The notes: a model not told the origin generated them from the sequence alone. DNA of 64,000 bases from Saprospiraceae bacterium (GCA_025055285.1 JANWXM010000003.1:122568-186567); one strand, 5' to 3'; shown: positions 37,646 to 47,285, counted from the stretch's first letter. Translations and numbers: made by a program.

Positions 37646-37653
37646 CAAAACTA
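37646..37653 (-). promoter_or_regulatory. -7 box (TAGTTTTG) upstream of RND pump
   Basis: On the minus strand TAGTTTTG matches TAnnTTTG exactly, 36 bases before the ATG at 37609. No -33 TTG at the expected distance. Confidence 0.4.
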
Positions 37654-37717
37654 CAGTGTCCGCCTCCCCTCTTTACTTGAAAAACACGTTGTGCCTCTCT
37701 CTGGTATAAGGGAACCC

Positions 37718-38719
37718 TCATTCCTCGGTGGTTAGGGTGCTACGCGTCTGTAACTTGCCCGATTCGTCGGCGTAAATAGCGTACAGACCCAGGCCTGTCC
37801 GTTGAGCAATAGAAAGCGCTTCCTCCAGGCCCATAACAAGAAAAGCAGTGGCATAGGCATCTGCCGTAGTACAGTCGTCTGCCACAACTGATACGCTCAA
37901 CAACCGATGGCTAACTGGATAACCCGTACGCGGGTCGATGGCGTGGCTAAATTTCTTTCCATCGCGCTCGATGAATTTTCGGTAGCTGCCTGAAGTGGCC
38001 AACGCTTTGTTACTGAGCGAAATAATTGTTTGAAGCGGGCGCTTCTGGGCTTCTGCCGTGTCAGTGGTAGGTCGATCAATTCCAATACGCCATCGCTCAC
38101 CGCGTTCGTTAACACCAGCGGTGCGCACCTCGCCACCAATTTCAACCATGTAATGTTCAATGCCTTGCGTCTCTAGGAATTTAGCCATTAAGTCAACAGT
38201 ATATCCTTGAGCAATGGCATTCATATCCAGTTCAATGCGAGGGTCATCCTTCTGAAGGCGGCCTCCCACAATGCGCACCTTTCGATAGCCTGTCAGGCGG
38301 CGCAAACTGTCCACTTGCATTGAGTCGGGCGGCGGCAAGCCCTTCTTATAACTAAACCCCCAAGCGCGCACTAGAGGACCAACAGTAATATCGAAGACGC
38401 CGTCAGTGGCTTGAGCGAATTGCTGTGCCCGCTCAAATACGGCTATGAAGTGTTCATCGAGTGGAACATCGGGTTCGTTTCGATTAATGCGGCGAATGAT
38501 GGAAGTGCTATCCCACAGGGACATGCTCCGGTCGATGAGCCGAAACAGGCTATCCACTTGCGCCGAAAAGTCGCGCCCTCGCGGGTCATAGTAGGTGATG
38601 TGAAAGGTAGTACCTTGAGCCTGGCCCTTCAGATGAGTGTAGCGGCGTTGAGCCGATTGACAAGCAAACTGCAAGAGGGCAAGAATAAAAACAAAAGCTA
38701 ATCGAGACTCCGATTGCAT
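37718..38719 (-). CDS. apbE: FAD:protein FMN transferase (ApbE), lipoprotein
   Basis: 333 residues. ApbE attaches FMN covalently to Thr/Ser of periplasmic flavoproteins such as Na+-NQR and Rnf subunits. Lipobox LQFAC (Cys about 20) after a hydrophobic core; DGVFDITVGPLVRAWGF, LDMNAIAQGYTVD, IGGEVRTAG, ATSGSYRKF and HAIDPRTGYPV are the family's FAD- and Mg-binding blocks. The ATG at 38719 gives the lipoprotein signal; the 35 residues upstream in frame are rejected. No target flavoprotein gene is in the window. Confidence 0.94.
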   Translation of the reverse strand: MQSESRLAFVFILALLQFACQSAQRRYTHLKGQAQGTTFHITYYDPRGRDFSAQVDSLFRLIDRSMSLWDSTSIIRRINRNEPDVPLDEHFIAVFERAQQFAQATDGVFDITVGPLVRAWGFSYKKGLPPPDSMQVDSLRRLTGYRKVRIVGGRLQKDDPRIELDMNAIAQGYTVDLMAKFLETQGIEHYMVEIGGEVRTAGVNERGERWRIGIDRPTTDTAEAQKRPLQTIISLSNKALATSGSYRKFIERDGKKFSHAIDPRTGYPVSHRLLSVSVVADDCTTADAYATAFLVMGLEEALSIAQRTGLGLYAIYADESGKLQTRSTLTTEE

Positions 38720-38796
38720 TGCCAAAGAATTAACACTGCTTTTCAAACGGCGAAGAAAGGTGAAAGGTTTCAGAAAAAATCTTCCTGAGCTAAGCC

Positions 38797-41700
38797 TCAC
38801 TTGCGCACAACGCGCATACTCCATCGTCCTCGAGGCTGGCGCACCTCTACCCAGTAGACTCCTGCCGTTGAGAAAAGCCCAAAAGGCAGGTGATATGGTG
38901 AAGACGCCGTTGTTGTCGTCCAGAACAGACGCCCCTGAGCATCAAACAGACGTATTTCGCCAGGAGATGCAGGCTCAGGCAGACGAATGGCAAGGCCCTC
39001 CACTCCGAAGGGATTAGGAAAAACTACAGGACCCTCAATCGTTCTCGGGAGGAGGTCTTCTGCCCAGTGCAAGGTCGGTTTTAGTGCGTATCCCTCTGGG
39101 CTAAAGGCCACGGCAGGCGTGGGCTTATCCGCTACCAATAAGGCTTGCCGCAATTGGCCTTCGCGCTTCGCTTGGAAGCAAATGGCAAACAGAGGCGTAG
39201 ATTCGCTAGACGGGTTGTCCTCCCACCTGCGCTGATAATAGCGCGAGTTTTCTAGCGACACCGTTATACAGGGTCGTCCAGCTGGATATAAGGCAAAATG
39301 CTCGTCTCGCAATCCTTCCACCAAAGGCTCTACGTCTACTAGCTCTAGTTGATATGGGTCGAAAACTAGCGTAAATTGAGCTGCGGCAGTGGTGCTCCAT
39401 TCAGCTGAAAACACAACGCGCACAGATGCTCCCGGGTGGAAGGTTTGGTCGCTTGCACACAACACCCAGTTATGTCTGGATGCAGTTGATGAGCCATCCC
39501 ATGGGTTTGGGTTGGCACTTCCATTTACATCGCCGACTCGGATTCCAACAAAATTGGCTCGCTGGGGCTTTGGGCTGTTAACTACTGCGATTGCCTCTGG
39601 AAAGACGGTGTTGAACGGATTGCTCGGGTCTGGAAATGAAAAATTTTCCGGAACAAAGCGCCACAAGGGACTTTGCGCGAGCACAGTGTCTATGCCTAAA
39701 ATAAGCCGCCGAAGCAGCACGATGTCAAACGTAGTGACCGAACGAGAGCCATTAGCGTCTGCTGCAATGATTTTGTACGGCGAGGGCAGGCGTTCTATGT
39801 TCAGAATGTGCCTTTGAATGAGCACCAGGTCGAATGTACTGACGCCATTGAGGGGGTCATCGCTGCGCGTAGGTCGCAAGCTATCGCTCAAGCAAGGCGC
39901 TCTAGCAGTAATCTGATAGGTTCCGGCAGCCGTGGTCAGAACTGGAGGGTTGCTGCATAGGCGTACATTTGCAAGACCTTGGCCGTCTTCGTTGCGCACA
40001 AGGCCATATATGGCCACAGCAGGTGCACTGGGCAGCAGGTGAAGCGAATCGAGCGGGAATGTCCACAGCCCGCGCGCATACGAGGCTGCCATGAGCTGCT
40101 TGCGCACAGGATGGTATTCAAGGTCAAATACAGGTACGAAAGGCAGCTTGGTTCCGAGCCGCTGCCAAGAGGCACCGCCGTTCTTGGTGTAGTAAACACC
40201 GGCATCGGTCGCTACAAAAAGCACGCTGTCGGCGTGATTAGGCAGTATTAAAATATCGTTAACGGGGATATTGGGCAAGTTTCCACTGATGTCAGTCCAA
40301 GTTGCCCCGTCGTTGTCAGAGCGGTGTACATGAGGGATGCGCTCGTTGTCGCGAAAGCCAGAGTGGGTGACAAACATGCGCGTTGGATGCGAAGGAGAGC
40401 CTACCACAGAGGTCACGTAACGGTTGGGTAAACCGGCGCTGACATTGACCCACGTACCTGAGGGCGTGCAGCGCCATACTAGGCCGTCTGAAGTGCCAGC
40501 ATAGAGTTTTCCTGCTTGTAGAGGTGACTCGTCTAAACAGGAGATGGTGTGAAAACGAGGCCCGAAAATTACACCGCGCGTAAGGTCGCCCGAGATAGCG
40601 CCCCAGCCCGTTCCTCCCTCAGAGAAATAGACCCGATAGGTACCCGCATAGAGGCGTTGTTCGTAATGTCGGCTTCGAAAGTAAGGCATGTCCCAGTTGC
40701 AGCGGTCGGGAGTGCCTAGGCAGCGTGAACCAAATTGCCAAGTCTGTCCACCGTCTGTAGTCTTGTGAATTTCGCCGTTTTGCGTTTCTACCCAGAATGT
40801 CAACGAGTCTGTAGCGTGGAAGGCACAGCGAAAGCCATCTGCGGGGAAGACCGCTTGCCATTGGTTGTAGCCCTGAGCGTTCCCTCGTTGGATGCCGTTG
40901 TCTTGCGCTCCACCGTAGTACAGATGAGGCCGGTGAAGGTCGTACGATACTCGGTAAAACTGAGTGGTCGGTAGGCTAAGGCTTTTAATCCATCCCTGTT
41001 GTCCAGGGCTATAGCGATAAACGCCTCCATCACAGCCTAGATAGCGTTTACCAGAAGGAGCGAACTGCAAGTCGTGGACATCGGCATGCGAATTAGCAGC
41101 TACAAACCATTGGTCCGACCCCGCTGGCTTCCGCCATAGGACGATGCCTAAGAAATACACTTCCTCGTCATTCTCAGGGTTAAGGCGGATCTTTGCGAAG
41201 TACCATCCAAAATCCGCTACGGCAGTCTCAAGGGCCGAAACATCGATAGGCGTCCATGTTTGGCCGCCGTTTTCAGTTTTATATAGCCCGCCGGTTGTAG
41301 CTAGGGTATCGATATAGACTACATAGAGTTTGTCTGGATTTTGACGAGATATAGCTAAGCCAGTGCGACCGTTTCGGCCCGTAGGTAATCCGCCGGTAAG
41401 CTGCGTCCACGTTTGGCCTCCATCCGTTGTCTTGTAAACTCGAGCGTGCGGGCCATCAATGATAGACTCTTGGTTATTACGCACGCGGTCCCAAAACGAG
41501 GCATACAAAATTTGCGGGTTCTTAGGGTTCATGACTAAGTCGCTTGCACCAGCTTGATTGCTTACAAAGAGCACTTGGGTCCACGTTTTCCCGCCGTCGG
41601 TGCTCTTGTAGACCCCGCGCTTGTTGGTGCGTACATAGGGATTGCCCATTACTGCCGCATACATTACGTCGGGGTTGGTAGGGTCTATTTGAATCTTGGA

Positions 41701-42288
41701 GATAATTCCTTCCTCGCCTAGACCCAAATAATGCCAAGACTCTCCGCCATCGGTGCTTCGATAAATGCCATGTCCATTGAATACGTATGCTGGAATGTTG
41801 GGATCCCCTGTGCCGGCGTATACGATGTTAGGGTTGTGCGGATGGTAAACGATATGTCCGATAGCTAACTCGGGATGGTCATCGGTTACTGGCCGCCACG
41901 TGATTCCACCATCGGTGGTTTTGAAAATACCTCCTGCTGAGAACCCAGCCAATACGATGTTGTCGTTTTGCGGGTGAATAGCGATTGTATTGACTCGGCC
42001 AGCAGCATTACCGGGTCCTTGAAGTGTCCAATCAGGTTGCGTATCGCTCTCTGTACCCAGATAACGCGGCCGACTCCGCTCAAAGGCCGTCCGAAGCGCT
42101 ACGATTTGGCGCCGCCAGCCTTCGGCATCGAACACAGGGTCAGGGTATGAGCGCTGAAAGGCAAAATCTTCGAACGGTCGCATCTTCTGCTCTAAAGTGT
42201 CGAACCTCTCAGGCAAATTGGAGCGCTGGCAGGCGATGATTGCCGCACACCCTGCACATGCACCTAAATAGAAAATGGCTCTCTTCAT
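38797..42288 (-). CDS. Large BNR/VPS10-like repeat protein with dockerin-like module, lipobox and type IX tail
   Basis: 1163 residues. N-terminal MKRAIFYLGACAGCAAIIAC has a lipobox (IIAC, Cys20). Residues ~70-740 carry repeated Asp-box/BNR blades (KTTDGGITW, RSTDGGESW, KSTDGGKTW, KTENGGQTW, TKNGGASW) forming one or two sortilin/VPS10-type propellers. A carboxypeptidase-regulatory/dockerin-like segment follows (about 760-860: NGVSTFDLVLIQRHIL and ADANGSRSVTTFDIVLLRRLIL, two DxNG...FDxxxxxRxIL repeats), then a cohesin-like beta domain and a type A secretion tail (PNPFGVEGL...LFDAQGRLF...GVYWVEV). Exported; probably binds or degrades a polymer, substrate unknown. Having both a lipobox and a type IX tail is unusual. 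Confidence 0.85.
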   Translation of the reverse strand: MKRAIFYLGACAGCAAIIACQRSNLPERFDTLEQKMRPFEDFAFQRSYPDPVFDAEGWRRQIVALRTAFERSRPRYLGTESDTQPDWTLQGPGNAAGRVNTIAIHPQNDNIVLAGFSAGGIFKTTDGGITWRPVTDDHPELAIGHIVYHPHNPNIVYAGTGDPNIPAYVFNGHGIYRSTDGGESWHYLGLGEEGIISKIQIDPTNPDVMYAAVMGNPYVRTNKRGVYKSTDGGKTWTQVLFVSNQAGASDLVMNPKNPQILYASFWDRVRNNQESIIDGPHARVYKTTDGGQTWTQLTGGLPTGRNGRTGLAISRQNPDKLYVVYIDTLATTGGLYKTENGGQTWTPIDVSALETAVADFGWYFAKIRLNPENDEEVYFLGIVLWRKPAGSDQWFVAANSHADVHDLQFAPSGKRYLGCDGGVYRYSPGQQGWIKSLSLPTTQFYRVSYDLHRPHLYYGGAQDNGIQRGNAQGYNQWQAVFPADGFRCAFHATDSLTFWVETQNGEIHKTTDGGQTWQFGSRCLGTPDRCNWDMPYFRSRHYEQRLYAGTYRVYFSEGGTGWGAISGDLTRGVIFGPRFHTISCLDESPLQAGKLYAGTSDGLVWRCTPSGTWVNVSAGLPNRYVTSVVGSPSHPTRMFVTHSGFRDNERIPHVHRSDNDGATWTDISGNLPNIPVNDILILPNHADSVLFVATDAGVYYTKNGGASWQRLGTKLPFVPVFDLEYHPVRKQLMAASYARGLWTFPLDSLHLLPSAPAVAIYGLVRNEDGQGLANVRLCSNPPVLTTAAGTYQITARAPCLSDSLRPTRSDDPLNGVSTFDLVLIQRHILNIERLPSPYKIIAADANGSRSVTTFDIVLLRRLILGIDTVLAQSPLWRFVPENFSFPDPSNPFNTVFPEAIAVVNSPKPQRANFVGIRVGDVNGSANPNPWDGSSTASRHNWVLCASDQTFHPGASVRVVFSAEWSTTAAAQFTLVFDPYQLELVDVEPLVEGLRDEHFALYPAGRPCITVSLENSRYYQRRWEDNPSSESTPLFAICFQAKREGQLRQALLVADKPTPAVAFSPEGYALKPTLHWAEDLLPRTIEGPVVFPNPFGVEGLAIRLPEPASPGEIRLFDAQGRLFWTTTTASSPYHLPFGLFSTAGVYWVEVRQPRGRWSMRVVRK

Positions 42289-42349
42289 GTCTGCTGGTAG
42301 AATGATTCAATGCTTTAAAAAGTGCTGCTTCAACAGAGAAAGCACGTAG

Positions 42350-43600
42350 TATGCTCTCTTTTTCTATGTCGCACCCCCTGGATAGTAAATTGGGCAAAAT
42401 GTGCGCCATAATCATCATTCCATAAAGCGCGGGCGGAAAGAGGCTTGCTGGCAGGTGGTGTTCGACTTGGTTGCCCACATAGCTCCATGCAGCCTTTCCC
42501 AATCCATCTATTCGTTTCGCTTAAACTTTCCACAGCGATGAAGAGCCTCTCGCGCACAGGGCTAAGATATGCGCGCAGGCGCACGGGTTTCGATAAGGCT
42601 TCGCTCTCAGCAGAGGTAGGGCTGTACAAGCCATCGGGTGCCGCCTTCTTGGATAATACTCCTTGCTCCACGTACCAGTATTGCCAGGTGTCACCGCTGC
42701 CATTTGCCCATGTTTTCACGTCGAATAAATTTGTCCCTGTCTTTATGCCTCGAACTACGTAAACAACAACGGCTGCTTACTGGCGGTTCCTGGATGAGGG
42801 AAAGATAAGCTGAATGATTTCTGGCGCACTCGGTTGCTGACTGTTGGTTTTCAGGAAGTAAGCGCAATTGCTGTAGTTCAGGTGTTTGCCGAAAACGGTG
42901 GCTTAACTGTTCGCGCCTGTACACACAGCGACGTGTTCGTTGCACGTAATCCCGTAGAAGCGTCCTCCGTATCTGGGCGTCAAGCGAGCGGAGGGAGGGA
43001 GATGGCGCCTTGCGCGTTCGCGCCGGTCGCAATAAGTATCGGCGATAGTTTTGGTTGTGGAAGGTGGTTGCAAAAAATTATTCCAACCTAAGACGTCAAA
43101 ATTGGCGTGAAAAGGATTGGCCACCGCCTCAGCCGAGGTAAGTGAATCTCCTAAAAGCGCATAATAGGCTTGCTCTACGATAGCCATGCCTGCGCTTGTC
43201 CCTCCAAGCGTAATTTTTTTCCAAAAGCAAGTAATTTGATGCCTCCTCTACCAACGTGTCTTTCCAGGGAACTGATAATAGCGGTATTGGTCTCCACCGG
43301 CAATGAATAACAGCCCCGCACTCCGAATTTGTCGAAATACACAAGGGTCGTAGGCCGCCTGCCCACAGTTAAACCGAATTAGTTTGGTGTAAAAGCATGC
43401 GTTGTATACGTCTGATCCTGAGGCATATAACACCATCACGTTACCTTCGCTGGCCCGTAGCAACATTCAGCGCATTACATCGTCGTTATCGCTGCCATCA
43501 CTGGCTAAAACTAGGCCACCTTTGTATTAGATTAGGTGTAACGTCTGTTGCATTACCAACTATTTATCGTGTGTAACTTTGCCCATGTGCCCGTATCAAC
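42350..43600 (-). pseudogene. Decayed S51 peptidase (cyanophycinase-like) with type IX tail
   Basis: Reading the minus strand in pieces gives one S51-family protein in order. GNATDVTPN is followed by LVLASDGSDNDDVMR, an in-frame TGA (43467-43469), GNVMVLYASGSDVYN and LLFIAGGDQY. After a shift near 43261-43272 comes KDTLVEEASNYLLLE. A further shift at an A7 run (43214-43220 on plus) leads to GGTSAGMA, the S51 nucleophile motif (43188-43205), then RYGGRFYGI, TAA (42903), HLNYSNCAYFLKTN, TAA (42777), KTWANGSGDTWQYW and, after another shift near 42500, a type A tail (HLPASLFPPALYGMM). At least three nonsense codons and three or four frame changes. Family members hydrolyse Asp-containing peptides or cyanophycin; this copy cannot be functional. 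Ends are approximate. Confidence 0.85.
43574..43581 (+). promoter_or_regulatory. -7 box (TAACTTTG) with TTG upstream, candidate promoter of E1
   Basis: TAACTTTG is an exact consensus match, with TTG at 43548-43550 (23-base spacing, slightly long). It lies about 140 bases before the E1 start, overlapping the decayed 5' region of the S51 pseudogene on the other strand. Confidence 0.4.
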
Positions 43601-43720
43601 GGCCAAAGTACGCTTATTAGAAGGCATATTTGTTAGCTTTTGTTAAGCGAATGTAATGTTCTCCAAGTTAACCAAGATGGTAGACCTTATAATTCATTAA
43701 CCACATAAACTGTCAAAGCC

Positions 43721-45850
43721 TTGAGCATTTTAAGCACACCTTCGCAACCTCGAACAGGCCGTCGCTCTGGCTCGAAAGCTCCTCGCAAAAGCGAAGTGCC
43801 CATTGAAGTTCTCGAACGCGCTTTTCGCCTTATGGCTACTGCAAAGGCCATGACTGATATATACGAGGCCAATTTCAAGTTTGTCTCCAAATACGTCCAC
43901 GCCACTTCGCGGGGCCACGAGGCCATTCAGTTGGCTGTCGGCATGCAGCTTTTACCCCAAGACTACGTATACCCCTATTACCGCGACGACAGTCTTCTGC
44001 TCGGTATTGGCATGAGGCCTTACGACTGCATGCTTCAGCTCATGGCTAAACGCGATGACCCTTTCTCTGGCGGGCGCTCGTACTACTCCCATCCCAGCCT
44101 ACGCGACCCTGACAAGCCGAAAATCCCGCATCAAAGCAGTGCCACAGGCATGCAGGCCATTCCTGCCACCGGTGCTGCTTTGGGCTTTTGGTATCGCGAG
44201 CAAATGCCCGAGCTTGCTTCACCGGCTGATGCCGTAAAGCCTGTTGTCGTTTGTTCGCTAGGCGATGCCTCCGTTACTGAAGGAGAGGTTAGCGAGGCCT
44301 TTCAGATGGCTGTCCTGAAAAAGTTGCCCATCCTGTATCTGGTGCAAGATAATGGCTGGGACATCTCTGCAAATGCTGCCGAGACGCGGGTAGCCACCGC
44401 TGCGGAATATGCCAGAGGTTTTCCAGGACTAGAAGCCGTTAGTATCGAAGGCAACGATTTTGTTCGGTGTTGGACAGTCGTACGCGATATTCTTCAAAAA
44501 ATTCGCACCGAGCGACGTCCCTTCCTTCTCCATACGCGTGTGCCCCTGCTCAATCATCATACTTCCGGCGTGCGCAAGGAGTGGTATCGCGACGATTTGG
44601 ACGAACACCAGCAACGCGACCCTTATCCCATCCTGCGCCGAACTCTATTAGAACGCGGCTTCTCAGAAGAACAACTCCAGCGCCTTGAACAAGAAGCCAT
44701 TCGAACCGTAGCAGAAGATTTTGAGCGCAGCAAAAATGCCCCCGACCCAAAACCCGAAGACCTCTACACACATGACTTTGCCCCTACGCCTATAACCGAG
44801 GAGCGCGGCGTCCGCGAGCCAAAGGGCCGCGAACCTAAAGTTATGGTAGACTGCGCCCTATACGCCATTGAGGAACTGATGCGCGCTCACCCTGAGTGCT
44901 TGCTCTATGGTCAGGATGTTGGGCGTCGGCTGGGCGGTGTTTTCCGCGAGGCAGCTACTCTTGCTGAAAAATTCGGCGATCACCGTGTCTTCAACACGCC
45001 CATCCAAGAGGCCTTCATCATTGGCAGCACAGTAGGCATGAGCGCCGTAGGCTTGCGCCCTATAGTCGAAGTGCAGTTTGCAGACTACATCTGGCCCGGT
45101 TTGAATCAATTGTTTACGGAAGTGAGCCGCTCGTGCTACTTAAGCTACGGCAAATGGCCAGTCAGTTGCATTATCCGCGTGCCGACAGGAGCTTATGGCG
45201 GTGGCGGCCCTTACCATAGCAGCAGTGTAGAGAGTGTTGTGCTCAACATCCGCGGCATTAAGGTGGCCTACCCAAGCAATGGCGCTGACTTAAAAGGCTT
45301 ACTTAAAGCTGCTTACTATGACCCGAACCCAGTAGTTATTTTTGAGCACAAGGGCCTGTACTGGAGCAAAGTGCGCGGTACGGAAGCTGCCCGCACGGTA
45401 GAGCCCGACGAAAACTACGTAGTACCATTTGGCAAGGCGCGCGTTGCCTTAGAGGCTGATCCCGACGCCATTCGGCGCGGCGAGACGCTAGGCGTCGTCT
45501 GCTATGGCATGGGAGTTCACTGGGCGCTGAATGCAGCGCGCCAATATCCTGGCCGCGTCGAAGTATTAGACTTGCGCACGCTATTCCCGTTAGATGAGGA
45601 AGCTATGTATGCAATGGCGCGTCGCCACGGCAAAATTTTAGTATTGACAGAAGAGCCCGTGAATAATACTTTTGCACAAAGTCTCGCAGCGCGTATTTCC
45701 GAAAACTGCTTTGAATATTTGGATGCGCCCGTGCGGACGCTTGGCGCCGCAAACGTGCCCGCCGTGCCATTAAATGAAACCTTAGAACGCGAGATGATCC
45801 CATCCATTGAAAAAGTTGCCCAAGCTATAGGATGCCTGCTCGCCTACTGA
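43721..45850 (+). CDS. 2-oxo-acid dehydrogenase E1, alpha and beta subunits fused
   Basis: 709 residues. E1 decarboxylates a 2-oxo acid with thiamine diphosphate and passes the acyl group to E2. The N-terminal alpha part has the ThDP motif GDASVTEGE (about 180) closing with Asn in LVQDNGWDIS; the C-terminal beta part begins about 370 (VMVDCALYAIEELM) with YGQDVGRRLGGVF, VQFADYIWPGLNQL and VPTGAYGGGGPYHSS. Alpha-beta fusion is typical for Bacteroidota branched-chain/pyruvate-type E1. The start is a TTG at 43721; the first in-frame ATG comes after conserved sequence begins. The E2 partner is probably 7865-9154; no E3 in the window. Substrate undecided. Confidence 0.93.
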   Translation: MSILSTPSQPRTGRRSGSKAPRKSEVPIEVLERAFRLMATAKAMTDIYEANFKFVSKYVHATSRGHEAIQLAVGMQLLPQDYVYPYYRDDSLLLGIGMRPYDCMLQLMAKRDDPFSGGRSYYSHPSLRDPDKPKIPHQSSATGMQAIPATGAALGFWYREQMPELASPADAVKPVVVCSLGDASVTEGEVSEAFQMAVLKKLPILYLVQDNGWDISANAAETRVATAAEYARGFPGLEAVSIEGNDFVRCWTVVRDILQKIRTERRPFLLHTRVPLLNHHTSGVRKEWYRDDLDEHQQRDPYPILRRTLLERGFSEEQLQRLEQEAIRTVAEDFERSKNAPDPKPEDLYTHDFAPTPITEERGVREPKGREPKVMVDCALYAIEELMRAHPECLLYGQDVGRRLGGVFREAATLAEKFGDHRVFNTPIQEAFIIGSTVGMSAVGLRPIVEVQFADYIWPGLNQLFTEVSRSCYLSYGKWPVSCIIRVPTGAYGGGGPYHSSSVESVVLNIRGIKVAYPSNGADLKGLLKAAYYDPNPVVIFEHKGLYWSKVRGTEAARTVEPDENYVVPFGKARVALEADPDAIRRGETLGVVCYGMGVHWALNAARQYPGRVEVLDLRTLFPLDEEAMYAMARRHGKILVLTEEPVNNTFAQSLAARISENCFEYLDAPVRTLGAANVPAVPLNETLEREMIPSIEKVAQAIGCLLAY

Positions 45851-46154
45851 CCTGATGGCCGACTCCGAGCACAATGTAACCTGATGAAGCGCCACGGCTG
45901 CCCGGCTTTACCTCTTTGTTTATTTGCCACTGCTCCTGAGCTCAGGGTGAGAAAGAAAATACTGTAGCCTACCTGAGGAAGAAACGATTTTCCTCTTCAA
46001 ATACAAAACCTTTGTAGATGCTCGCAGATTGCGATGCGGCTACTATAGCGAGGAAAATTGCAGCGATAAATTAAGACGCGAAACAGACCGAAAAGTGGAC
46101 CTATTAAGCGTTGCGGCGCAAAGGCTCCTGGGAGAGCGCCTACATTAGGAGCTC
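45851..46154. other. Intergenic, no gene seen
   Basis: 304 bases. No hairpin, RNA or coding signature beyond a GGAG stretch (46148-46151) just before the M48 start. Confidence 0.4.
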
Positions 46155-46985
46155 GTGCATCAGATTTCGGATAGCGAGGAGTATAATGCTCGCGTAAAGG
46201 CAATCATAGCGCGCATGAAACCTTATCTTTCTAAAAAAGATTTTAGCCATCCCGTATACGTGCTAGAAGACGAAGAGTTTATTGCCTTTGCAATGCCTGG
46301 CGGCAACATTTACGTCAGTACTGGCCTGATCGAAATGTTTCCAACTGACGATAAACTGGCGTTTGCTATCGCCCATGAACTAGGGCACAATGAAAACAAC
46401 CATACTTATGAGCTGGCACAGCTTATTCTCTACCTGGAAAAACTTCAAGAGAGAGGCAACCCTATAGACTTTTTAGAAGGAGTATGGGCAGAAATGCGCG
46501 CTGCTTTTTGCAATCAGGCCGACGAACTAGAAAGTGATATCGCTGCCGTATACCTGCTGCATGCGGCTGGCTATGACCCCGAACGCGCTTTCGATGTTAC
46601 GCGCGTTTTGCGCCAAATAGACATAGAGAAACCAGAAGATGAGGTAAAGCGCTGGATAATGAGTCTCGCGCATACCCACCCTTGGTCAGGAGATCGCGAC
46701 CAATGCGTGTGCGATTATGTGAAAAATGCCAAAGCAGTGATTGAATGCCACAAGGTGTATGAAAAAGGTCGCGCTAGGGTGACTACGCAGCGCAAGCCGC
46801 TCAGCGTCCGAAAGCATCCCAGCCCGCAGAGTGAAAAACTAGGCCAATTCCGGCGCAGCGAGGAAATCTACCTCATCTGCGATTGTGTGAAGCAACATCA
46901 CGGACTGGAATTCGCCTACGCCTGCAATAAGAAAGGCCTTAGAGGGTGGGTAGACAAAAAATACGTCCAAGTATTGGAAGAATAG
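46155..46985 (+). CDS. M48-family metallopeptidase with C-terminal SH3-like domain
   Basis: 276 residues. Zinc motif HELGHNENNH (H74-E75, H78), third ligand Glu in ADELESDIAA (about 124). The C-terminal ~65 residues (RKPLSVRKHPSPQSEKLGQF...GLRGWVDKKYVQVL) form a bacterial SH3-type domain that often targets cell-wall or protein ligands. No signal peptide or membrane segment is visible, unlike most M48 proteins. The GTG at 46155 is preceded by an in-frame TAG (46146-46148) and by AGGAG four bases upstream, so the start is well constrained. Either cytoplasmic or the signal has been lost. Confidence 0.83.
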   Translation: MHQISDSEEYNARVKAIIARMKPYLSKKDFSHPVYVLEDEEFIAFAMPGGNIYVSTGLIEMFPTDDKLAFAIAHELGHNENNHTYELAQLILYLEKLQERGNPIDFLEGVWAEMRAAFCNQADELESDIAAVYLLHAAGYDPERAFDVTRVLRQIDIEKPEDEVKRWIMSLAHTHPWSGDRDQCVCDYVKNAKAVIECHKVYEKGRARVTTQRKPLSVRKHPSPQSEKLGQFRRSEEIYLICDCVKQHHGLEFAYACNKKGLRGWVDKKYVQVLEE

Positions 46986-47285
46986 AGCATACACTTTACA
47001 GTAGCTGTAAATCGCGTTTGCTCAAAGCGCTGATTACCAGATAGGTTGAACCACTATGTGAAGAGCAGCTTCGATGCTGCTGCCTTGTTGTGCAAAGTCG
47101 AAACAAGGCTCAGCCTCTCCAGGCATCATCAAGAAGAGGGAAGGCCAATTTCACTACAGAATAATTCAAGCTTAGGTTAAAAATAAACTCGTTGCGCAAA
47201 GAGAGGTAACCTCATTACTACTGAAGACATCGCTTGTGTAAAAGTACAGTTTCTTGCATCCCTCTTCTACCTTTGAGCGCGAATA
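46986..47285. other. Intergenic with candidate promoter
   Basis: 300 bases with no gene; AT-rich toward the 3' end, where the sigma gene's -7 box lies (47268-47275). Confidence 0.4.
47268..47275 (+). promoter_or_regulatory. -7 box (TACCTTTG) upstream of ECF sigma gene
   Basis: Exact TAnnTTTG match 10 bases before the ATG at 47286, predicting a leader of only a few bases. TTG triplets nearby are not at consensus distance. Confidence 0.42.

Noticed and set aside
42209..43187. Individual short minus-strand open frames as separate genes
   Set aside because: They are pieces of one frameshifted S51 pseudogene.
43214..43220. Frameshift at homopolymer as simple sequencing error in an intact S51 gene
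   Set aside because: Alone it could be an error, but three nonsense codons and other shifts elsewhere in the same gene make real decay more likely.
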